Shown here: positions 57,989 through 64,000 of the stretch, one piece after another | Layout: each line of letters starts with the position of its first letter | Position numbering within the stretch: position 1 is the stretch's first letter | Assembly (NCBI GenBank): GCA_961205875.1 | Contig: OY540814.1 | Location: 10,212,993 to 10,276,992 of the forward strand | DNA: 64,000 nucleotides | Origin: Sialis fuliginosa | Lineage: Eukaryota > Arthropoda > Insecta > Megaloptera > Sialidae | Reading direction: 5' to 3' | The notes under the pieces: generated by a model | The model's input: the letters and a program-made list of their open reading frames with translations, nothing else | The model's database searches: none | Told to the model about the DNA's origin: nothing | Made by a program: the position numbers and the translations under genes

Positions 57989-58748
57989 GTAAAGTAAAAA
58001 TATTCGAAAAATTATGGTTTTGTGTATCTAATACGTATGATGCCTAATTTTTAAAAACTATTTTATGATGATCTTACGTGTCTCTTATTTCCAAAAAAAT
58101 GCTTATTTCTGCAGAAAATAAAGATTTAATACAAAAATTGACCCTTTTAATACTAATTTTGAATTTGACGCCAAAACGCTCGCAGGTGTCATGGCGTATT
58201 TTTGACGTCACTCCTATGTAAACACTCCTTGTGAACTATAACAAATCCTTGTTCCATCGCTAATGTTTCTCGGTTTTACTTTTGGGAACACAAAACTGAG
58301 TAAATTGATAATTTAAAACCACAAAATAATTTATAAACAGTGTACTGTAGATATTAATGAAACAAAAATGACGTTTACGTAGCCGTGACGTCATCCACTC
58401 TAACTGGTGTTTTATCAAACATGGCGGATTGCTATATTTTACGTTTATATTTTAACAAAAATCATATTAATCTCGCTTTTAATATAAAAATAAATACATT
58501 TTTTAGAATCTTTTTAATTTATTTTATTATTTAAAATCATAATTTCAGTGATACTTTGTTACTAGCATCATGCCTATTGTCGATTAATCGATATTATCTT
58601 TAATATTAGTAGTTTGAAATGAGGTGATTGTAAATATATACTTACGTCGTAATAGTCAGTTTAATAAAGTTTAGTAAATGTAAAAAAATATAAGGTACCT
58701 ACCATAAGATTGCTCTGACAATTTTTATAAAACATTCATTTGTCTTGA

Positions 58749-59267
58749 GGCGTCATCCATAAATTACGTCACACGTTAAGGAAAAGGGGCGGGTACAAAG
58801 TGTGATGTGATGTGACAAGGGGGAGGAGTCACAAGCTTTGTAACATCACATCTAAAAAATCAAAACAACGAATTTTATATGAATTCTTAGAGAAAAAATT
58901 TCAGGAAGAATTACTATGTTGTTAGTAATTCGAGTCCAGTGAAGGGTTATTGGGAAAATTTCAAATGTAGATTTTAAAATTTGCCATGTAGCATTCTACA
59001 ATATTACAAAATACTACATAATCAAAATTTCATATAATTTTTATTAATAAACGAAAAAAAATTCATAAAAAAAATAATATAAACAACCAATGACTGTGAA
59101 ATAAATTTTTTTCGTTGATTTTGAGTATTTACCTACTAATTATTTCGAAATTTGTGTGACGTCGCAACAGGGGAGGAGGAGTTACACGAATGTGAAAATC
59201 TGTGACAAGACCGAGGGGAGGGGTCAAAAAACCATGAAATTTTTGTGACATTATTTATGGATGGTCC
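58749..59267. mobile_element. Inverted-repeat element with CCATCCATAAAT ends
   Basis: Left end GGCGTCATCCATAAATTACG; right end, reverse-complemented, GGGACCATCCATAAATAATG. Inner arms share GTCACA, GGGGAGGAG-TCAC and TGTAAC-type words. About 519 bp. No clear target duplication. This terminal wording is widespread in arthropods; I do not assign a superfamily. Confidence 0.7.
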
Positions 59268-61145
59268 CTCAGGCTATATATAATAGAGAATAGTAACGTT
59301 TAAATAACTAGTTGTATATAAACAAAACAAAAATATCGATGGGCTAGTTCTAAAAGGTCGTAATTAACGGAATGTATAATAATTCTTGGTTTTTGGATTC
59401 AAGTTTTTGTTGATCGTGAACTTCTTTTATAATTTAAGCAAAGACTAGAGCTAAACTAAAATTTAATAAAAAAATATCTATTTAAACTACAGGTTATTTT
59501 TTAAAATTTGAGTTATCATTAATCTATTATTTATTTAAATGGCATTTGTTTATAATCAATATGATAGTAATTATATTTTGATTACTGAAAAATAGACTAT
59601 TTTTAAACATTTCTCAGATGCATTTAAAATCTAGTTTTATGTAGGTACACAATGACTAAAAATACTAACTAAAGATATCGTACACTTCTTATACAATTTA
59701 AAAATATTATTATAAGTTCAAAAATAGGCAATTAATTGAAAATGTAGGCAACAAATCATAATATATAAATATATTAAAAATACAAGTTACGATATTTTAT
59801 GGCATCATAACATAAAATTGCAGTATTTTGACTTCCGACGGAATTTCACTAGATGTTGTGACGTATTCATGGGTACACATAATTTAATTATAGTAATACC
59901 TACATATTTAAACACAAGCAAACCTTGGTAGACAAAAATGTACCCAGCTTAAATTTGAATACACGATGTACATATGTACGTATGTTTGTACATAGAACAT
60001 ATAGGGATACAATAACAAAGTATCATTTAAATTCATGCCGTTACTTTAGCACAACACGAAAAGCGTTTATCAAATTTCAAACGAAACCTTGAGAACGTGT
60101 GTAGCAATAACTGCTGCGTACGTCTTAACAAATGTTTTCAGTACACAATTACATATGTAGTGAGCGCGAAGAGTTACTACAGTAGCAATTTCACGCTATC
60201 TTGTTGACGTGTGGTTCAATTCAAGACCGCAAAGCTTTCATCAAAAAGGGAGTGTGCATGAAACAAAATTACGAGCCCGACTTGCTATGTTTTGTATTTC
60301 CGATTGTCACGAATTTTGTTCATTAACTTTTATTGTATTCGGTTATTTATATTTTATTTTAAATTATGCTCTGCGACGGCATAAATAGATCATGTTATTT
60401 ACTTAGTTTTTATGAAAATATTCTAATTGTAAGAAGTATATTACAGATATGAAACATACCTTTAAATGAAAATGCGAAGGCCCCCTCTGAAATGTCGTGA
60501 TTCATGACTTAACGTGAACGGTATTGAATTAATGTTTGTCGTATGTAAGCCCGTTAGGTATGTATATTTTAAAGGTTACAAATTTTTATAAATTAATATA
60601 TCCTTTTTTAATTTTCAAACTCAAATGCATAAACATAATAATTTTTCAAGTGAATTTTTATATAAAAAATAAATATAATTTTTATCACAAAACAAATAAT
60701 TTTGTATATAAGAAGTTTAAAGAAGAAAGTTTCTAACTCTGCCAGAACACTAAAAAAACAGATTTAAAAATGTAATGATATTTTACATTATTTTTTTATT
60801 ATAAGTATAGGGAACAAAATAAACACGCACTATTTTAAATGAAATGAGAAATAGTGAAGAGCATTAAATAAATTATTCTTACACTTAATAAACTATTATA
60901 CGAGTAGGTAGCATTTGTAAAAAATATTGAACAGTGTTTTTTGTATTTTAGCAATACTTAATATAAATTAGCGTTAAGAAAATCCTTTTGTTCATTAAAG
61001 AAATGAAATGACAGATAAAAAAAATTCTTCCTTAAAATAGCTAAATGAGTATTAAGTTGGTGATATTTGTACTAAATGAGAAATATTATATGTATTATTA
61101 ATATAATATTTTATAAATCGTTGATGTTCTAATAAAATACAAATT
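59268..61145. other. Noncoding interval
   Basis: A mildly GC-richer block at 60040-60260 has no supported frame. Otherwise AT-rich with nothing recognised. Confidence 0.45.
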
Positions 61146-61147
61146 AA

Positions 61148-61185
61148 CTGTCCATGGTTAGGGCAATCTATTGGAGCTAAATCGA
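61148..61185 (+). repeat. Left end of the TTAA-targeting MITE seen at 5249
   Basis: TTAA followed by CTGTCCATGGTTAGGGCAAT and CTATTGGAG. It matches 5245-5278 with few changes; no right end visible. Confidence 0.55.
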
Positions 61186-61380
61186 GTTGATTAGTTTTGG
61201 ATTGGTTAGTTTTCGTTAGGTTATGTTAGATTAGATCTATTATAATACATCAACATGTGATATTTTATAGTTGTGACGTCGGTAATGGCATATTCTTCAG
61301 GTTTACTTTATTTTATTTGGGAAGGGAGTAAATAAACACCCCCCCCCCCAAAAAAAAAACTAAATTATATAACATTAATG

Positions 61381-61560
61381 AATGCAAATATTATTGCGCA
61401 AAGCAGAATTTTAATGCTCAAAATGGAAAATGTTATTGCTCAAAAAATTATTTTTAATGTCACACTTTATGTTTAGTAAAATGCTCATAATTCAAAATGT
61501 ATTGCTCAAATACAATATATTTAATACGCAAAGTATATAAAATATTGCGCGCTTAAATAC
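61381..61560 (+). repeat. Degenerate short direct repeats 'TATTGCTCAAA'
   Basis: Variants ATTATTGCGCAAA, TTAATGCTCAAAA, TTATTGCTCAAAA, TGTATTGCTCAAA and TAATACGCAAA recur at irregular intervals over ~180 bp. Confidence 0.55.
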
Positions 61561-62175
61561 TACCCATATGTATCTATATACCGACTAGAAATATAGTTTT
61601 AAAAAAATAATACGAAACAAAACATTAGTTTTCATCATTTCAAAATTTATTTTATAATATATTACATCGTGAGTAAAAAAAAATAGAATTCATGAGTTTG
61701 CGTGATCGAGATTTTTTCTTCAACCGTGAGTGAGCGGGCGAGACTAAACATATTATGTTCGTGAAACAAAATTTACTCACGTACCTAGCTCTAGCTTCCG
61801 GTAGTATAAATAGACATTTACCAATTTAATCTATTAATAGTAAAATATATGGTAATATATGTACAATTATCTGTAAATAAACTGTAAATATTATTGAACT
61901 ATTTTACATATTTTATACCTACATTTATTGTGTACATAGATTTTCTGTATTATATACTTAAATTATACCTACTATTTTAATTTAAAACACAACTTGGAAA
62001 TAATCAAACCGCAAATTATTTTTATAAATAAACTGGTACAATTACGAATAATCTAAAAACGTTTTTACTAAGTATTTTAAAATAAAATACTTCCTTTGTA
62101 TCTAAATCAAATGTCGTTACCAAGTTAACATTTTAATACCTCAATTTACGTACCAAGAAATAAAATATTATTTAA

Positions 62176-62364
62176 CCCTGTGACGGTGATGCCAAGTCTC
62201 GCAGACTTGACATATTTATTATTTTAAATAAAAAAGTGGTGAAGGGTGTTTTTCTCCCTTATTATTAGTTTTGTTATGATATTTGTTTTATGTGTTACTT
62301 CACTATATTCATGAAAATATTGCTGAAAAAATGATCAGACTTGGCGCCATCGCCAGTACGTAAC
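62176..62364. mobile_element. Probable piggyBac-like MITE
   Basis: TTAA (62172-62175) precedes CCCTGTGACGGTGATGCC. A perfect stem CAAGTCT-CGC-AGACTTG lies just inside (62193-62209). The right part (TCAGACTTGGCGCCATCGCCAG) reverse-complements the left subterminal region at about 15 of 19 positions. The right TTAA has decayed (GTAAC). CCCT next to TTAA fits piggyBac-like ends. Confidence 0.6.
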
Positions 62365-62594
62365 AAATTCAACCAATTTTCTAAAACTGATAAAAATATT
62401 TTATTTATATATGATGTGATTTATAAATCTAATACCATTTTCACTGTTAGTTCGAATATTTGTGATACCTACATGATTATTTTTATTTTCATATAAGATT
62501 ATTTTGCCTGAAATTCACCTTTATGATATAAACTGTTATGAAGATAAACGTATAAAAAATGCATTAGTGGGTACTTACGTCTTAAAATGAAGAC

Positions 62595-62660
62595 ATTTAT
62601 AAAATTTCACGTTTCTAGATCCAGTAGTTTGGGTTGGGCGTTGGTGATTAAATCTCACAA
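62595..62660 (+). repeat. Fragment of a common insect repeat
   Basis: GATCCAGTAGTTTGGGTTGG and GCGTTGGTGATT resemble the 'CCAGTAGTTTG(G/A)GCTGTGCGTTGAT' end of an RTE-type repeat; short and partial. Confidence 0.35.
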
Positions 62661-64000
62661 GACTTCTCTCTTTACAGACATACAGGATGTATAGTTACGA
62701 GTATTATAGTACCAGGCATATATTTCTGTAAGTATTGATAATATAAAAAAAATTCAAATAAGAAATATTTCTGTTTTTTAAACGTGAAGAGAAATATGGC
62801 ATCCAAATTTATAAACCATTGCGCGCTCGGTAGGCAGCTTTTTTTATTAAATCGAATGGTATTTTTTTATTTCATAGAACTGTAAAACATGTTCTGGATA
62901 ACTTTTGTATAAAACATTTTTTTCTTAGAGCAGTAATTTAGACGTAATTTAATATTAAAAATTGAATTTAAGAATTTATAGTTGATTTTATTTGCAAGTT
63001 AAATCAAGTAAACTAAAGTAATAATATCCAGTTATTGTTTAAATGCATGTATTTATTATAAAAAATCTGCCATGGGAGCCACGGGACTTTTTTGTAATCG
63101 TTGAAAATGAAGAGTGTATGTGATTCTATTAAATTTTATTAATATTTTATTAAAACATATTTCTGACAAACTAATAAAAGATAGAATAAAATAAATGGGA
63201 CATAAACTATAAATAATATTATTCTCTACATTATGTATCAAATATATATTTTTTGTTAGGTTACAATTGACCCGATTGTGTTAGTTTCGATTTTTACTAC
63301 CATCGACGACACATACCAAATACGAGTTTTAACATATTTTAAAGCATTATTCAGTTCGTATTTTTATTAGCTAATAGTACTATTTTTACCAACCCCTTAA
63401 AGTTCAAAATATGTATATGTATTAATCTGATAATTAGCTCCACCATTAATGTTATGAGATATGGCGCTATGAATGGAGGGTTAAGATTGGAACTTATTTC
63501 CTCCAGTATTGAAAAATAAGGTGTAGATAAATACAAAAACAAAGAAAATGAAAGTCAAATATACGTTCCAGTTTATATCATATTCGTGGAAACATGAAAG
63601 GTATTGATTATATAAGAAAGGTAATAATAAAACGACATCTGCAAGAAGTATATACAAAGAAACTAAAAGTCAAACAGTAAGATGAAAACACAAAGCAGGT
63701 GGCAGTATCTAATATACAGTTCTTAGGTATAGATATATAATGTTGTTGTAGAATTTAATTTTATATTAAAGATAAAAATATTCACTTATTGTTTATTTCG
63801 TTTTCAATAAATAAAATAATAAATTATAAAGTAACAACTTTTAAATTATAACATCATGTGAGGTAAAAGTCTTTTTAATTAATTTTCATTTAAAAATTAT
63901 TTCAGCCCCTTAATATTTTACATATTCCAGTTAGTGAACTATAAAATTATTTACAAAAATAAAATGTACCTACCTTCATATTATGCATGTATACAAACAC
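62661..64000. other. Noncoding AT-rich interval to the window edge
   Basis: Nothing recognised on either strand. Confidence 0.45.

Overview
The window looks like insect nuclear DNA, most probably lepidopteran. It is strongly AT-rich and almost free of long reading frames. It is packed with short inverted-repeat transposons, fold-back elements, dead non-LTR retrotransposon tails and dispersed repeats whose wording is familiar from moth and butterfly genomes: a 'TAGGGTTCC ... TCTGTCTATC' block, and 'TTTCATCAAGATCGGTTCAG ... ACTTTCGCATTTATAATAT' tails. Nothing suggests bacteria: there are no operons, no closely packed genes, no rRNA and no CRISPR. The species call is inference from repeat style and base composition.

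Only one long, intact protein-coding gene is visible: a piggyBac-type transposase (39321-41081, + strand, 586 aa). All catalytic aspartates and the C-terminal zinc-binding cysteines are present, and it probably has a 5'-UTR intron. Its right end, at TTAA 41349-41352, is clear. Its left end is not.

No complete host gene is present. A few short stretches look like single coding exons lying in large introns or intergenic DNA: 24020-24164 (+), 35099-35203 (-), 45665-45744 (-), 53057-53142 (+), and weaker ones at 28415-28606 (+) and 57856-57988 (+). None was assigned to a family.

Layout. 1-5.7 kb: four inverted-repeat or fold-back elements, including one MITE nested inside an arm of another. 5.7-20 kb: AT-rich DNA with a second copy of a ~600-bp repeat, a 656-bp fold-back, two LINE ORF2 tails and a GC-rich island. 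20-23 kb: an hAT-type MITE with a perfect 8-bp duplication, then a 1.85-kb inverted-repeat element that splits an older repeat. 24-38 kb: candidate exons, a dead LINE ORF1, a tandem array carrying a perfect 26-bp palindrome, and RTE-like tails. 38-41.4 kb: a fold-back and the piggyBac-like element. 41.4-54 kb: hAT-like elements with 8-bp duplications, one carrying an inserted LINE tail; a perfect fold-back MITE; and the third copy of the ~600-bp repeat. 54.5-64 kb: a Tc1-like remnant, an RTE-like tail, a 'CCATCCATAAAT' terminal-repeat element and a piggyBac-like MITE.

The window is best read as an accumulation zone for non-autonomous transposons. The intact piggyBac-like gene is the only element that could still make its own transposase. 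The many near-perfect inverted repeats would give hairpin RNA if transcribed.
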